Source of the DNA: Aplidium turbinatum
Lineage: Eukaryota; Chordata; Ascidiacea; Aplousobranchia; Polyclinidae
DNA length: 64,000 bases
Assembly (NCBI GenBank): GCA_918807975.1
Contig: OU964921.1
Span: 28,608,498 to 28,672,497, forward strand
Direction of reading: 5' to 3'
In this document: piece by piece, positions 63,981-64,000 of the stretch
Numbering within the stretch: position 1 is the first letter of the stretch
How the letters are laid out: each line of letters opens with the position of its first letter
Notes under the pieces: model-generated
The model's input: the letters and a program-made list of their open reading frames with translations, nothing else
Told to the model about the DNA's origin: nothing
Database searches by the model: none
Made by a program: the position numbers and the translations under genes

Positions 63981-64000
63981 CTCAGCTCGCCAAATGCATT
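63981..64000 (-). CDS. Possible 3' end of an exon on the minus strand, cut by window edge
   Basis: Read on the minus strand, aatgcatttggcgagctgag is followed by gtaagc, a near-consensus splice donor (GAG|GTAAGC). Two of three frames are open across the 20 visible bases (for example NAFGEL). The gene would lie mainly beyond the right edge. Too little sequence is present to identify it. Confidence 0.3.

Overview
The window is AT-rich animal DNA with one clear protein-coding gene, the 3' part of a Hox4/Deformed-type homeobox gene on the + strand (exons 7363-7514, 9859-10211, 10616-10734, 11461-11651). The homeodomain is followed by the Hox4-type tail KDHKLPN. An intron splits the homeobox between residues 44 and 45, and the C-terminal part is spread over three exons. 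The exon phases agree exactly, giving about 271 residues from the split first codon to the stop. Vertebrate Hox4 genes usually have two exons and no homeobox intron. Together with AT-rich, MITE-filled DNA and a long stretch without another Hox gene, this suggests a tunicate (ascidian), but the species is an inference.

Layout. Positions 1-7362 lie upstream of the homeobox exon and are probably a long intron: no YPWM (hexapeptide) exon is visible, and the stretch holds two hAT-type elements and three copies of a short palindrome. The homeobox intron (7515-9858) holds a complete non-autonomous hAT element with an 8-bp target duplication and a broken 3' LINE fragment ending about 30 bp before the splice acceptor. 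A polyadenylation signal follows the stop codon at 11689-11694.

The remaining 52 kb (11.7-64 kb) has no recognisable complete gene. It holds hAT-type elements (24.65-25.82, 37.77-38.60 with a second element nested inside, 61.46-62.16 kb), a mariner-type MITE (22.2 kb), two tRNA-headed SINE candidates (20.66 kb minus, 51.53 kb plus) and fold-back elements (50.9, 54.2, 61-62.3 and 63.1 kb). Further copies of the palindrome family seen near the Hox exon lie at 36.5, 45.6, 47.0 and 57.0 kb. In an ordered Hox cluster this side would face Hox3, so it may carry Hox regulatory DNA, but sequence alone does not show this.

The observations most worth checking are: about fifty copies of the word TAGCCTA/TAGGCTA/TAGGCCTA; the seven-copy palindrome family; the 96-bp-arm hairpin at 63.1 kb; the hairpin at 61-62.3 kb with one arm split by a hAT insertion; and a probable minus-strand exon edge at 63981-64000. 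No virus-derived element, CRISPR array, rRNA gene or intact tRNA gene was recognised.
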